Positions 17,339-27,651 are shown, numbered from the stretch's first letter. The stretch: DNA of 64,000 nucleotides from Pseudoalteromonas sp. MSK9-3 (GCF_003590335.1 NZ_MIET01000034.1:1-64000), one strand, 5' to 3'. The notes: generated from the letters alone by a model not told the origin. Translations and numbers: made by a program.

Positions 17339-19438
17339 ATGACATATAGAAATAATTATCAATATCGTTTGGTGTATTCTACATTGGCCCTTGCAATATC
17401 AGGCGCAATCGTAGGGACGGCAAACGCAAATGAAGCGGCCAACGTACAAGCACAAAATGAAATAGAAACAATTCAGGTACTGGGAACTAGGGGGTCTGGT
17501 CTAGAGCTCTCGAGCAGCAAAATTTTAAAAGTACCAGGGGCGAATAATGATCCTTTAAAAGCGATTGAAGCTCTACCTGGTGTCATATTAACGCCACCAG
17601 CGACAGGGGGGCCAGTAGCAGAACCTGCGATTAGGGGCTCAAGCTCTCAAGATAACTATTATGAAACTGACTTTTTAGAAGTCGGTTATACATTTCACAA
17701 TGATGGTCTATCAACATATAACCCTAGGCTCATTGAAAACTTTTCATTAGAGACTGGTGCGTGGAGTTCGCAATTTAATGATGCCAACGGGGGGTTAATT
17801 GTTACTAAGCTTAGAGACCCAAGTTTCACTGAGTCAAATACAAATGTTGAGCTGAGTTTCATTCGCGCTTCTATCTTACATGAAGGTCAGATCAATGATG
17901 ATATGGCTTATTATGTATCATTTCGAGAATCGTTGGTTCATTTATATATTGAAAACTTTATTGAAGATGAGGATTTTACTTATCCCACGCCTCCAAGGAA
18001 CAATGATTATCAAACTAAGTTGGTATGGGATTTAAATAACCAAGACCGACTGACTTTTGTTGCAACCGGAGCCAACGATAAAATTGAAACTGAGTTCGAT
18101 GAAGGCAGTCGAGATGTGGCTAAAAATCCAGATTTAGAAAGTGGTGAACTGTATGAGTTCAGCTATAATAATCAAGGGGTTATTTGGGATAGACAGCTTG
18201 ATAGATATCGTCATAAACTGGCATTAAATCATTTGTCTAAAGAGGATATGTCCAGAGAAGGGGAGATATTAAATCTACAAGCAGATACAGACATATTGAG
18301 TTTAAAAGGCTTGGTAGAATATGATTTTGATTTGGGGGTATTGATGGTTGGTGGTGAATATCAATTACAAACCGTTGATATGGACGCATCAGGACGAGAT
18401 TTCCCATGTAACGATGATTTTGAAATGTGTCCACCCAGTTACTTTAGCCCTAAATTCTCTACTTCAGAAGAGCTCGATCTGGATGAGGTTTCGGCCTACG
18501 TTGAATGGCGCCAACAGGTTGGTAAGTTAGATATCAATGTAGGCGTCAATGCCAGTAAATATGATTACAATGATGAGTCATTGTTAGAGCCTCGATTTAA
18601 GGCATCACTTCCTATTCAAGACGCAGGTAAGCTGAGTTTCAGTGTGGGTCGGCATCATCAAGGTTTTAAAGACTTTGCATTTGTTAGCGAAAGTTTGGGT
18701 AATCCAGAATTAGAGCAAGAGAAATCGACTCAGTATGTATTAGGTTATGATTACGTTGTCGATGAAATTTGGGCTGTACGTGCACAATTATATTATAAAG
18801 AACTCGAAGATCTGATCGTGACAAACCCTGCTGCTCAAGCAAGTCGTTACGGTGAGGTGATTGCGCCAAATACGACACGATATTTTAACGAGGGCGAAGG
18901 TCAAACATATGGTGCTGAGTTACTTATTAATAAAAACTACAGCGACAAATGGTATGGGTGGGTAAGCATTGCTTATTCACACTCAGACAGAACAAACAAT
19001 GTTACTGGAGAAGAGTTTGATTATGCATTTGATCTGCCTTGGGTCGTTAATATGGTTGCCAGCTATGACATAAGCAATGAATGGCAAGTCGGTGCTAAAT
19101 GGCGTTATCAAAGCGGCCGACGTTATACGCAAGTGACAGGATCAACCCCTATCTATGATCCTAACGCTAGTGCGCAATCTGAGCCTGTGTTATATCAACC
19201 AGTATATGAGCCTTTTAACGAAAGTACCTTGAGTGCGTATCATAGGTTGGATGTACGTGTTGATTATAACACCAAGCTATGGGGTCAAGAAGCGAACGTA
19301 TTTTTTGAAATATTGAATGTGTATGGCAATCGTTCTATTCAAGAGTTTGAATACAATGCGGATTACTCCAATTATGAGAAAGACTATATATTCCCTGATA
19401 TGCCTTTACCATCAATTGGTATAAATATTGATTTCTAG
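17339..19438 (+). CDS. TonB-dependent outer-membrane receptor
   Basis: 699 aa. A signal peptide ends near ANA-NE (about residue 31), followed by a TonB-box-like IETIQVLG, a plug domain (LKAIEALPGV, PAIRGSS, FNDANGG) and a 22-strand-type barrel rich in aromatic strands up to the final INIDF. Such receptors import large or scarce ligands across the outer membrane using TonB energy. The start has AAGGTG in front. Ligand is unknown. It is divergent from luxI across a 254-bp gap with a lux-box-like site, so uptake or resorption of the PKS-pathway product is an attractive but unproven role. Confidence 0.9.
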   Translation: MTYRNNYQYRLVYSTLALAISGAIVGTANANEAANVQAQNEIETIQVLGTRGSGLELSSSKILKVPGANNDPLKAIEALPGVILTPPATGGPVAEPAIRGSSSQDNYYETDFLEVGYTFHNDGLSTYNPRLIENFSLETGAWSSQFNDANGGLIVTKLRDPSFTESNTNVELSFIRASILHEGQINDDMAYYVSFRESLVHLYIENFIEDEDFTYPTPPRNNDYQTKLVWDLNNQDRLTFVATGANDKIETEFDEGSRDVAKNPDLESGELYEFSYNNQGVIWDRQLDRYRHKLALNHLSKEDMSREGEILNLQADTDILSLKGLVEYDFDLGVLMVGGEYQLQTVDMDASGRDFPCNDDFEMCPPSYFSPKFSTSEELDLDEVSAYVEWRQQVGKLDINVGVNASKYDYNDESLLEPRFKASLPIQDAGKLSFSVGRHHQGFKDFAFVSESLGNPELEQEKSTQYVLGYDYVVDEIWAVRAQLYYKELEDLIVTNPAAQASRYGEVIAPNTTRYFNEGEGQTYGAELLINKNYSDKWYGWVSIAYSHSDRTNNVTGEEFDYAFDLPWVVNMVASYDISNEWQVGAKWRYQSGRRYTQVTGSTPIYDPNASAQSEPVLYQPVYEPFNESTLSAYHRLDVRVDYNTKLWGQEANVFFEILNVYGNRSIQEFEYNADYSNYEKDYIFPDMPLPSIGINIDF

Positions 19439-19455
19439 ATAAAGAATGGCAACAC

Positions 19456-19494
19456 AATGCCCATGTTTCACTGAGTGAACATGGGCATTTTTTT
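19456..19494 (+). terminator. Intrinsic terminator after the TonB receptor gene
   Basis: AATGCCCATGTTTCAC pairs with GTGAACATGGGCATT (one bulged base, short TGA loop), followed by a T run. It is 17 bp after the stop codon. Confidence 0.93.
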
Positions 19495-19516
19495 CAGATA
19501 TTGTTTCGCTGTTACT

Positions 19517-20059
19517 TTATTGAGGGTTGTGGCAGCTGGTTAATAGCTGTTGCCAAAAAGCTTTGCCTTTACGGTGTGCAAGTTTAATATTGTTCTCAGG
19601 AATACTTTCTGGATCATCATATGTTGAAAGTGCCTGCGACATGCTTGCTTCACGAATTAAATGCAGGGTGGGGAAAGGCGCTCGATTGGTGTAATTGGCC
19701 GGGTCGTTGTCATCGCTATCAGCAAATACATAATCTGGATGAAAGGTCGCTATTTGGAATACGCCTTCATAATTTTGAATTCGAAGCATGGTGTTTGCAA
19801 GATCGATTAAATCGACAAAATCGTCAAAAAGTGCGAAGCCATCGGGAAACATGAGTAATGTTGTTTCTCGGTCTGGATCCGATGTTAGTTGTGCACACTG
19901 TTCCAACATATCCATCACTGCATCATCATGTGTTGTGCTTTCGGATACACAATAGTGAATGCGGTTTTCTTCAACTTCTTTACGTGCAAATGGGCAAAAG
20001 TTATATTTAACTATGACTGCACTCACCCAATGTTGCATAGCGTTTACTTGAGCATTCAT
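19517..20059 (-). CDS. DUF1415 family protein
   Basis: 180 aa. It is recognised by the family segments YNFCPFARKE near the start and IATFHPDYVFADSD-(N)-YTNRAPFPTLHLIREAS in the middle. The family is conserved in gammaproteobacteria, has no established function and looks cytoplasmic. Its ATG overlaps the end of waaA by 4 bp (ATGA), so it is coupled to Kdo transfer genes. Confidence 0.92.
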   Translation of the reverse strand: MNAQVNAMQHWVSAVIVKYNFCPFARKEVEENRIHYCVSESTTHDDAVMDMLEQCAQLTSDPDRETTLLMFPDGFALFDDFVDLIDLANTMLRIQNYEGVFQIATFHPDYVFADSDDNDPANYTNRAPFPTLHLIREASMSQALSTYDDPESIPENNIKLAHRKGKAFWQQLLTSCHNPQ

Positions 20060-21330
20060 GAGATTGTCTCTTTTATTAAATTATGTTTTAAAACCTGTAG
20101 TGACTTTTCTATTGCACCTTGGTTTTTATTCAGGCAGCGCTTTGCGTTAGAGCCAAGTTTTTTAAGCTGGTGGGGGTCGTTTAATAAGCTGATCAATAGA
20201 GTTGCTAATTCCGCTTGGTCTTCAACACAAATAGCGCCTTGATGTAAAAATAGTTCAGGGTAGATATGTGAAAAGTTATAAATACTGGGGCCAGTAACAA
20301 CGCCTACATTAAACGCTGCAGCTTCTAAAGGGTTATGCCCACCTCTATTAATGAGGCTTCCGCCAATGTATGCGATATCGGCACTTCCATACAGCATTTT
20401 GAGCTCGCCTAACGTATCAGCAAGTATCACTTGCTTTGTCGGAGCGACTTGTTCGCTGCGTCGAGTGAAAGTGAACCCTTGTTGCGAGAGTAAGTCTGCG
20501 ACCGGCTCGAATTGCTCTGGGTGCCTTGGCGCGATAATTAATAGTGTGTCTGGATATATTTTTAGCAGTTCTTTGTGTGCATAAAGTAGCTTTTCATGTT
20601 CTTTTGGATGGCTTGAGCCTGCTATCCAAACGGGACGAGTGCGAAATTCAGACTTTAGCTGCTCAGCTTGTTGCAGGGCAGTGTCATCGACATAGATATC
20701 AAATTTAATAGAACCCGTAACGGTGACTTTATCTGTAGGTAAACCTAAACAGATAAAACGTTCAGCATCTTCACGACTATGACTTGCTATATGATCAATG
20801 CTACCCATAAGCACTTTAGCTAATCGAGGTACTTTTTGATATCCGCGCAAAGACTTTTCAGACAGTCGGGCGTTGATAACAACTGTTGGGCACGCTACCT
20901 TTTGTGCCGCTGTCATAATATTTAACCATAATTCGGTTTCTAACGTAATGAACAGCTTTGGGGAAAGTGTCTTGATAAAGCGATTAGCACAATCCCAAAA
21001 GTCAAAAGGTAAATAGCACACAGAGACCTGGTTTTTAAAGCTGTCTTTTACTTGCTGACGACCAGTCGGAGTGTTACAGGTGATAATGATGTGGTCGTTT
21101 TTATGGCGAGCCTTATACTCTGAAATCAATGGCACTGCAGCCAAGACTTCTCCAACTGACGCACAATGAAATATGACGGCATTTTTTGGTAAATTGGTGA
21201 GTGAGAATGCAAAGCGCTCAGTAAAGTTCTGTCGATATGCAGGGGCTTTTTTACCTCTGACAAAATACAGATAAATAACAATTAAGGGGCTGAGAATATA
21301 GAGTAAACAGCTATATAAGAAGCGGATCAT
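20056..21330 (-). CDS. waaA: 3-deoxy-D-manno-octulosonic acid (Kdo) transferase
   Basis: 424 aa, the usual WaaA length. An N-terminal membrane anchor (about residues 3-23) is followed by a GT30 N-domain (FHCASVGEVLAAVPLI with the family Glu, TCNTPTGRQQV, LETELW) and a GT-B C-domain (GSSHPKEHE, IIAPRHPEQF, GGSLINRGGHNPLEAA). It transfers Kdo from CMP-Kdo to lipid A precursor at the inner membrane. First gene of a two-gene minus-strand unit with the DUF1415 gene; divergent from the Wzi-like gene. Confidence 0.97.
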   Translation of the reverse strand: MIRFLYSCLLYILSPLIVIYLYFVRGKKAPAYRQNFTERFAFSLTNLPKNAVIFHCASVGEVLAAVPLISEYKARHKNDHIIITCNTPTGRQQVKDSFKNQVSVCYLPFDFWDCANRFIKTLSPKLFITLETELWLNIMTAAQKVACPTVVINARLSEKSLRGYQKVPRLAKVLMGSIDHIASHSREDAERFICLGLPTDKVTVTGSIKFDIYVDDTALQQAEQLKSEFRTRPVWIAGSSHPKEHEKLLYAHKELLKIYPDTLLIIAPRHPEQFEPVADLLSQQGFTFTRRSEQVAPTKQVILADTLGELKMLYGSADIAYIGGSLINRGGHNPLEAAAFNVGVVTGPSIYNFSHIYPELFLHQGAICVEDQAELATLLISLLNDPHQLKKLGSNAKRCLNKNQGAIEKSLQVLKHNLIKETIS

Positions 21331-21478
21331 GAGTTACATATCATAGTCATAAAAAGCTATTTTACTGTGTATCGAGAAAAAACTGAAATCTAATAACAAA
21401 TTTACACACTTTAGGGTCGTGCCCCCACAAAATAACTTTGTTACCATAGCGGTATATTATAAAAACCAATGATAAAAG

Positions 21479-22930
21479 ATGAAGTCTAAAATTACGTATT
21501 ACCTAGCTGGTGCATTATTTTTTTTCTCAAGCCAGTCTTTTTCCGCCCCAACGGCGTACTTGCCAATAGGAAAAGACGCTATTTTAGAATATCAAATTGA
21601 TAAAATGTTTGCTTTGACTGATGGTACGCCGATGGCTAAACCCTATCGAATAAGTGAAATAAACATGGCATTGCGTAAACTCAGCGCGGTTGATAGGTCG
21701 CTATATAATAGTATTAGAGGGCGTCTAAAGCCGTACTTTAGTAAGGATGGTATAACGCGACAAGGTATTAAATTGAGAGCTGATTCTGGTGAAGTCGTGA
21801 AGTTGGCGAATGACAGAAGTAACACATCAGATGAATATGCTGAGCTTTCTTTGGAAGGTGTATGGCGCGGTAGTGATAGCTCTTTGTTGCAGATAGGGGT
21901 TGATTATCGAGTCGATGCGGGTGATTTAGTGGCTTACAATACATTTTATGCATTAGGAGGCGACACTTTTCAGCTTAATTTAGGGTATAAAGAGCATTGG
22001 TTTTCTCCTTTTAAGAGCTTTGCACAAGTTTACTCTAATAATGCTAAGCCATTGCCGTCCGTTTCTCTGGGTTTAATAGCACCGTTGAAAAATTGGTGGA
22101 ACTTTGATTTTGAACTGTTCTACGCCGAAGGCGAGCATGTTGAAGACGCAATTTTGTATCAAGATACGTTGCATAGTGGTAAGCCTAAGTTAGCGGGCAC
22201 TCACTTTAGTATTGAGCCTGTAACCGGTTGGAAGTTAGGTTTAAATCGTATGATGCAGTTTGGTGGCGGCCCACGAAAAGTGACGACCAAAGATGTATTT
22301 AAAGCATACTTCGATCCTGCGGGTAATGACAATAGCGGCTTAACTGGCAGTAAAGATACAGAGCTTGGCGATCAATGGGTGACCTTTACAAGTACTTTGC
22401 GCACAAACATGTTAACCCCAGCCGAGTGGTATTTTGAGTATGGTGGTGAGGATACCAAAGGCCACAAAAACTATCAATTTGGTAATACGGCGAGTAATTT
22501 TGGTGTGTATCTGCCACAAATGACAAAAGAGAGTACATTACGTTATGAGTACTCGAATCAACATAGTTTGTGGTACGTCAATGAAATTTATCCTGTGTAC
22601 GGTAACTCAATCGATGGTGCTGTAATGGGTAGCTTTATTGGCGATCAGCGTCAGTTTGATGATGCCGCGCCGTCTCAAGCTCACATCATTGAGGCGACTT
22701 ACAGTGAAAACCTGCACTCACTATGGCGTGCAAAGTACACTAGAATTGCAAATGAAAGTAATTATCTCAACGAACTCGGGCAGCTTGGTCAGAGCTATGA
22801 AGTGGGGCAGGAGCTACAAATAAGCAATAGCCGAAAAATATCTCACCGTCAGGTTGAAACAACGTTAGCTGTTGGTAAAGATGTATTCGGTGAAAGCTAT
22901 ACTTGGTTATCAGTCAATGTATACTGGTAA
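21479..22930 (+). CDS. Capsule assembly protein Wzi family
   Basis: 483 aa with a signal peptide (residues 1-22, ending SFS-AP). The rest is an outer-membrane beta-barrel with alternating aromatic strands, as in Wzi, and ends in the aromatic NVYW. Wzi is an outer-membrane lectin-like protein that helps anchor group 1 capsule; in marine bacteria Wzi-like barrels often occur next to LPS or capsule genes. No other capsule gene is in the window, so the exact role is open. Confidence 0.87.
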   Translation: MKSKITYYLAGALFFFSSQSFSAPTAYLPIGKDAILEYQIDKMFALTDGTPMAKPYRISEINMALRKLSAVDRSLYNSIRGRLKPYFSKDGITRQGIKLRADSGEVVKLANDRSNTSDEYAELSLEGVWRGSDSSLLQIGVDYRVDAGDLVAYNTFYALGGDTFQLNLGYKEHWFSPFKSFAQVYSNNAKPLPSVSLGLIAPLKNWWNFDFELFYAEGEHVEDAILYQDTLHSGKPKLAGTHFSIEPVTGWKLGLNRMMQFGGGPRKVTTKDVFKAYFDPAGNDNSGLTGSKDTELGDQWVTFTSTLRTNMLTPAEWYFEYGGEDTKGHKNYQFGNTASNFGVYLPQMTKESTLRYEYSNQHSLWYVNEIYPVYGNSIDGAVMGSFIGDQRQFDDAAPSQAHIIEATYSENLHSLWRAKYTRIANESNYLNELGQLGQSYEVGQELQISNSRKISHRQVETTLAVGKDVFGESYTWLSVNVYW

Positions 22931-22985
22931 ATCACGGATACTATTTACAGAACAAAGCCCAATAAGCGGTAATTTAGGAACTTAT

Positions 22986-23576
22986 ATGTCGCAAAATCAA
23001 CATATTGAACAAAGTTATTTAGCCTCGTTACAGCGTCACTTAGACGTTTTTAATACGATGGCGAACTATCATAAAGAATCTATGCAGCTACTTGAGGCGT
23101 GTAAAAAGGCACTGGCAAATGGTGGTAAAGTAATTTGGTTTGGTAATGGTGGTAGTGCTGCAGATGCACAGCACTTAGCAGCGGAATTTGTTGTTCGATA
23201 TAAGCTGGAAAGGGGGCCGTTAGCATCGATTGCATTAACCACTGACACCTCAATTCTGACAGCGCATAGTAACGACTATCATTTTGACACAGTATTTGAG
23301 CGACAAGTTCAGGCACTATGCAAGCCAGAGGATCTGGTCATTGGCTTAACGACCTCGGGGACCAGCACGAATATAAATTTAGCATTACAGGCGGCAAATG
23401 ATATTGGCGCTTTCACTGTTGCATTGACGGGCAGAGAGGGTGGCAAGGTACGAGACATCGCTAATTTGCCTATTATTATTCGCAATGACGAAACTGCGCG
23501 CATTCAAGAAGCACATATGTTTATTGGTCACTGGTTATGTGAGGCAATGGATATGTCGATGGCGGAGCAACAATAA
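22986..23576 (+). CDS. gmhA: Phosphoheptose isomerase
   Basis: 196 aa from the ATG at 22986 (AGGA 7 nt upstream); the frame is open earlier but would overlap the Wzi-like gene. SIS-domain enzyme: [31 protein letters not shown] and [10 protein letters not shown] are the GmhA signatures for sugar-phosphate binding and catalysis. It converts sedoheptulose 7-phosphate to D-glycero-D-manno-heptose 7-phosphate, the first step of ADP-heptose synthesis. It overlaps hldE by 1 bp (TAATG). Confidence 0.97.
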   Translation: MSQNQHIEQSYLASLQRHLDVFNTMANYHKESMQLLEACKKALANGGKVIWFGNGGSAADAQHLAAEFVVRYKLERGPLASIALTTDTSILTAHSNDYHFDTVFERQVQALCKPEDLVIGLTTSGTSTNINLALQAANDIGAFTVALTGREGGKVRDIANLPIIIRNDETARIQEAHMFIGHWLCEAMDMSMAEQQ

Positions 23577-25021
23577 TGGATTTAGCACGCTTACAGCATT
23601 TAAATAAAGCGCGGGTATTGGTTGTGGGTGATGTCATGCTCGACCGCTATTGGTTGGGCGATACTGGTCGTATTTCGCCAGAAGCACCAGTGCCTGTCGT
23701 TAAAGTAAGCAGTTTAGAAGACAAAGCGGGCGGTGCAGCCAATGTTGCAAAAAATGTTGCGCACCTCGATGGTAAAGTTGGGTTGTTGGGATTAATAGGT
23801 CAAGATGATATTGGTCAAACGCTTGAGCGTATTTTAGAGTCTGAAAATATACATTCACAATTAGTGAGTGTTACTGGGCTGCCTACAATTGCCAAAATGC
23901 GAGTTATCAGCCGTCACCAGCAAGTTGTACGTTTAGATTTAGAAGAGACATTTACTCAAGCACATAGCTGTTTGTTACTAGAAAAGTTACAGCAAGTGAT
24001 TGATGATTATGATTATGTATTATTCTCTGATTACAATAAGGGCGCTTTATCTGCAATTCAAGAGATGATCACTGTAGCAAAGGCCGCGGGTAAAATTGTG
24101 CTTGTAGACCCTAAGTCATCAGATTTTTCAATATACAAAGGTGCTGATTTTATTACGCCGAACCTGAATGAGTTTAAGTTGGCTGGCGGTGAGGTAAAAT
24201 CAGAGGAAGCCTTGACTGTGAGTGCGCGCAAGCTTTTAGCTGATGCGGGGGTAGATGCCATGTTATTGACTCGTTCAGAGCAAGGTATGTCATTGATAAG
24301 TCAAACTGAAAAACATCATTTTGCTGCACAAGTTCGAGAAGTGAGTGATGTGACCGGTGCAGGTGATACGGTGATTGCAACACTTACAACAATGTTGGGT
24401 GCAGGTATGGACGCAAAGGATGCGGTTGAAGTTGCGAACATTGCAGCGGGAATAGCTGTCAGCAAATTGGGGGCTGCAACGGTTACACCTGAAGAACTAA
24501 GCCAGAAGTTGGGTCAATATTTGATTGAAAATGGTGAACATTACCAAGCGCCTTTTGATGACGTGCATCAACATATCGCATTCGCGAAAAGAAATGGTGA
24601 ACGCATTGTATTCACTAATGGTTGTTTTGACATACTACATGCTGGCCATGTTAAATATTTGGCACAAGCCAAAGCCATGGGAGATAAGCTGGTTGTTGGA
24701 TTGAATAATGACGAGTCTATCTCGCGTTTGAAAGGCGCAGACCGGCCTATAAACCCATTAGATGAGCGTGCAATGGTTTTATCAGCCTTGGCCTCTGTTG
24801 ATTGGGTGATCCCATTTGGCAGTGAAGCTGAGGGTGACACACCCGCAGAGCTTATTGCACAATTAAGTCCTGATATTCTTGTTAAAGGGGGCGATTATAA
24901 AGTGTCTGAAATCGCTGGAGCCGAGCATGTTCTAAGTACGGGTGGACGTGTTGAGGTACTTGATTTTCTGAACGGTTGCTCGACATCGAATATTATCAAA
25001 AAGGCACAGGCTACAGAATAG
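23576..25021 (+). CDS. hldE: Bifunctional heptose-7-phosphate kinase / heptose-1-phosphate adenylyltransferase
   Basis: 481 aa, full length for HldE. Ribokinase-like half (about 1-320) with [20 protein letters not shown] and the catalytic GAGDT, then a nucleotidyltransferase half (about 340-481) with [14 protein letters not shown] and KGGDYK. It phosphorylates heptose 7-phosphate and later makes ADP-heptose. It is directly coupled to gmhA and just before the convergent kdkA. GmhB, needed between the two reactions, is at 26938. Confidence 0.97.
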   Translation: MDLARLQHLNKARVLVVGDVMLDRYWLGDTGRISPEAPVPVVKVSSLEDKAGGAANVAKNVAHLDGKVGLLGLIGQDDIGQTLERILESENIHSQLVSVTGLPTIAKMRVISRHQQVVRLDLEETFTQAHSCLLLEKLQQVIDDYDYVLFSDYNKGALSAIQEMITVAKAAGKIVLVDPKSSDFSIYKGADFITPNLNEFKLAGGEVKSEEALTVSARKLLADAGVDAMLLTRSEQGMSLISQTEKHHFAAQVREVSDVTGAGDTVIATLTTMLGAGMDAKDAVEVANIAAGIAVSKLGAATVTPEELSQKLGQYLIENGEHYQAPFDDVHQHIAFAKRNGERIVFTNGCFDILHAGHVKYLAQAKAMGDKLVVGLNNDESISRLKGADRPINPLDERAMVLSALASVDWVIPFGSEAEGDTPAELIAQLSPDILVKGGDYKVSEIAGAEHVLSTGGRVEVLDFLNGCSTSNIIKKAQATE

Positions 25022-25039
25022 GGTTGGCGATTTGTGTGC

Positions 25040-25762
25040 TTATAAACACGCTAAGGCTTGTTTATAAGCCAGATGAAGTTGTTCCCAATTGTTATCTGTG
25101 AAGTAAAAGGTCGGCCATTTGCCGGCCTCTTTGTAAAATGAACGACGTAGCCTGTCCATATTATGTTTTTGCCAGCTCAGGGAAGGCGTGCGTAATTCAC
25201 CTCGATCAAAATCAATTAAATAGACCTCTCCAGCTTCATTAAATAGAATGTTATTGATGTTTAAATCGGCATGATAGACGCCAGCATGGTGAAACTGAGC
25301 AATGGTTTGCGCCACTTTGTTGAGCTGGTTTAATGCGATCTCTCTCGTTTGAAGCACTTCGCATAGACTGGTGGCGCCAGTAATCGCTGCGGTGATTAGA
25401 TCACCCCGATAAATACAATAAGATCTAGATATTTTTGCGGCCACAGGACTTGGAACAGGTAAGCCTTGTTGCTCTAATTCGCATAATAATAAAAACTCTT
25501 TATATACTCGGGTGCTTTTTAAACCTTGAAAAAGGTATTGGTCAGATAATAACTTACCTACCATTCCGCCACGCCAGTAATGCTTTAATACACTGACTTG
25601 GTTATCGTGGCGAAAAAACCATGCCGTTGCCCGACCCTCTTTTGTACCTACAATTGCATTTTGCTGCTGCCAGTAATTTGGGTCAAAGTGCTCGGGAAGA
25701 AAAGGGGTTTTCGTATGGTCAGGCGTAAGGATATAACCCTGTTCAATGTTATTAATTAGCAT
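25040..25762 (-). CDS. kdkA: Kdo kinase
   Basis: 240 aa from the ATG at 25762; no strong ribosome binding site decides between this and a TTG 12 bp earlier. Family segments: LKHYWRGGMVGKLL (nucleotide-binding Lys and Gly), FHHAGVYHADLNINNILFN (catalytic loop Asp) and DFDRGELR (metal Asp). KdkA phosphorylates Kdo at O-4 in bacteria whose core carries a single phosphorylated Kdo. This fits the waaA and heptose genes around it. Convergent with hldE, 18 bp apart. Confidence 0.93.
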   Translation of the reverse strand: MLINNIEQGYILTPDHTKTPFLPEHFDPNYWQQQNAIVGTKEGRATAWFFRHDNQVSVLKHYWRGGMVGKLLSDQYLFQGLKSTRVYKEFLLLCELEQQGLPVPSPVAAKISRSYCIYRGDLITAAITGATSLCEVLQTREIALNQLNKVAQTIAQFHHAGVYHADLNINNILFNEAGEVYLIDFDRGELRTPSLSWQKHNMDRLRRSFYKEAGKWPTFYFTDNNWEQLHLAYKQALACL

Positions 25763-25886
25763 GCAAAGTGGCAACGTAAATCTAGGTGAGTTAAGTGTAT
25801 CGTTTTTTTACCCCGCTATAAACTTGCAAAGCCAGATGAATAATTTAAGATCGGGCACTAATTGAAGTTAACCCTATGGGATATGT

Positions 25887-26930
25887 GTGTCAGCTCAATA
25901 TAAATCAATCTGTATTCTTAGGCTTTCAGCCATTGGAGATGTTTGTCATGCGGTAGCTGCTGTTCAAGCGATTCAAGCAGCACATCCTCAAGCAAAAGTG
26001 ACCTGGGTACTTGGCAAGGTTGAGGCAATGCTCTTATCTGGTTTAGCGAACGTCGAGTTTGTCATTTTTGATAAAAAGCAAGGTTCGGCAGCCTACAAGC
26101 AGTTAAAGTCAGCATTTAAAGGGCGTCGGTTTGACGTACTTTTACACATGCAAGTGGCACTGCGAGCGAATCTAGCCGCACGTTGCATTCCTGCAAAGGT
26201 AAAAATTGGTTTTGATAAACACCGCAGTAAAGAGCTGCACAGTTTATTTGTGAATCGCACAATTGATGCTCAGAAATCTGCGCATGTATTGGAAGGATTT
26301 CAGAATTTTGCGAGGGCCATAGGTGTTAGCTGTAACGCGCCCAGTTGGGTTATGCCTTTTTCTGAACAAGATGAGCATACGGCAAGTGGTTTGTTGGCAG
26401 GGCGAAACAAAGTGTTTGTGATTGCAGCCGCTGCAAGCAAAGCTGAGCGTAATTGGTTGCCAGAACGCTACGCGGAGGTCGCTCAGCACGCACATGAAAA
26501 TGGGTTTGACGTGGTGCTGACGGGTGGACCAACTGAACTAGAGCGTACTTTAGCGGATGATATTTTGAGTTATGTCACGTTCCCTGTTTTAAATTTAGTC
26601 GGTAAAACAAAGTTAAAAGAACTGTTATGTGTATTAAAACAAGCAAAATTGGTCCTGGCACCTGATACTGGGCCTGCACATATGGCAGTAACGGTAGCCA
26701 CGCCAGTGATTGGTTTATATGCCCACTCTAACCCTACGCGAACAGGGCCTTATTTATATTTGGATTATGTGGTTGAGGTATATCACCAAAACTTAGTAAA
26801 GCAGAAAAATAAAACGGCTGATCAACTTCCATGGGGCACTCGAGTCAAAGGGGCAGATTTAATGTCTCAGATAAGTACTGAGCATGTTATTGCGATGTTT
26901 GATAATGTCGTCATCAAAGAAAGGTTGTAG
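25887..26930 (+). CDS. Glycosyltransferase family 9 (LPS heptosyltransferase)
   Basis: 347 aa, GTG start (GTG TCA GCT). GT9 fold: N-terminal ILRLSAIGDVCHAVAAVQAI, central FVIAAAASKAERNWLPERYAEVAQ, LTGGPTELE, and the donor-site LVLAPDTGPAHMAVTVATPVIGLYAHSNPTRTGPY. It adds heptose (or a related sugar) from ADP-heptose to the inner core on the cytoplasmic face. WaaF/WaaC or another core transferase cannot be told apart here. It is followed 7 bp later by gmhB. Confidence 0.92.
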   Translation: MSAQYKSICILRLSAIGDVCHAVAAVQAIQAAHPQAKVTWVLGKVEAMLLSGLANVEFVIFDKKQGSAAYKQLKSAFKGRRFDVLLHMQVALRANLAARCIPAKVKIGFDKHRSKELHSLFVNRTIDAQKSAHVLEGFQNFARAIGVSCNAPSWVMPFSEQDEHTASGLLAGRNKVFVIAAAASKAERNWLPERYAEVAQHAHENGFDVVLTGGPTELERTLADDILSYVTFPVLNLVGKTKLKELLCVLKQAKLVLAPDTGPAHMAVTVATPVIGLYAHSNPTRTGPYLYLDYVVEVYHQNLVKQKNKTADQLPWGTRVKGADLMSQISTEHVIAMFDNVVIKERL

Positions 26931-26937
26931 AAGCTCT

Positions 26938-27495
26938 ATGAGTCGCAAAGCTGTTTTTTTAGATAGAGATGGTGTGATCAATGTGGATCATGCTTATGTT
27001 CACAAGATTGAAGACTTTCAATTTATTGAAGGCGTATTCGAAGCATGTCAGTACTTTTGCGAGCAAGGGTATTTAATTGTGATAGTCACAAATCAATCTG
27101 GCATTGGTCGAGGCTACTATACGGAACAACAATTCCATCAGTTAAGTACTTGGATGTGTCAGGAATTTAAGCGCCACGATGTTGTTATTAGCCAAGTTTA
27201 TTTTTGCCCTCACCACCCTAAACAAGCGCTACCTGAGTATTTGGCTGACTGCACATGTAGAAAGCCTCAGCCAGGTATGCTCAATCAAGCAATCGCAGAA
27301 TTTGATATTGATGTGGCTCAGAGTGTGATGGTGGGTGATAAAATATCGGATATTCAAGCCGCACGTGCCGCTGGCGTTAACACGGCAATACTGGTTGAGT
27401 CTGGTCAGGTATTTGATAGAAAAACCATGGAACTCGCTGATTTTGTATGTTCATCACTAAAGAATGTACCCAATATTATGTCTTCTATCTTATAA
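26938..27495 (+). CDS. gmhB: D-glycero-beta-D-manno-heptose 1,7-bisphosphate 7-phosphatase
   Basis: 185 aa from the ATG at 26938. HAD phosphatase with FLDRDGVIN (nucleophile and acid Asp), VTNQSGIGRGYY, the zinc loop CPHHP-(n)-DCTCRKP and MVGDKISDIQAA. It removes the 7-phosphate between the two HldE reactions, completing the ADP-heptose set with gmhA and hldE. Translated just after the glycosyltransferase gene. Confidence 0.95.
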   Translation: MSRKAVFLDRDGVINVDHAYVHKIEDFQFIEGVFEACQYFCEQGYLIVIVTNQSGIGRGYYTEQQFHQLSTWMCQEFKRHDVVISQVYFCPHHPKQALPEYLADCTCRKPQPGMLNQAIAEFDIDVAQSVMVGDKISDIQAARAAGVNTAILVESGQVFDRKTMELADFVCSSLKNVPNIMSSIL

Positions 27496-27580
27496 ACATT
27501 TACTTTAGGCCGTGGTGGTCAATAATCACAATTCGTGCAATTACGGCCTGAAACTTTTACAATACAATTCTATTTGATAT

Positions 27581-27625
27581 CACTCACAACTAAGTCACGA
27601 CGACCAAGTTGTAAGATTGTGAGTG
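27581..27625 (+). promoter_or_regulatory. Inverted repeat in the kbl leader
   Basis: CACTCACAA (27581-27589) and TTGTGAGTG (27617-27625) are a perfect 9-bp dyad. Inside it ACAACT and AGTTGT form a competing pair that shares bases with the outer one. It lies 27 bp before the kbl start. It may be an operator or an RNA switch element; nothing identifies the ligand or protein. Confidence 0.4.
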
Positions 27626-27651
27626 ACCCGTGCAACCAATGGAGACTCTAA

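Noticed and set aside
22872..22985. Longer N terminus for gmhA
   Set aside because: It would overlap the Wzi-like gene by 59 bp; the ATG at 22986 has a good ribosome binding site and gives the normal family length.
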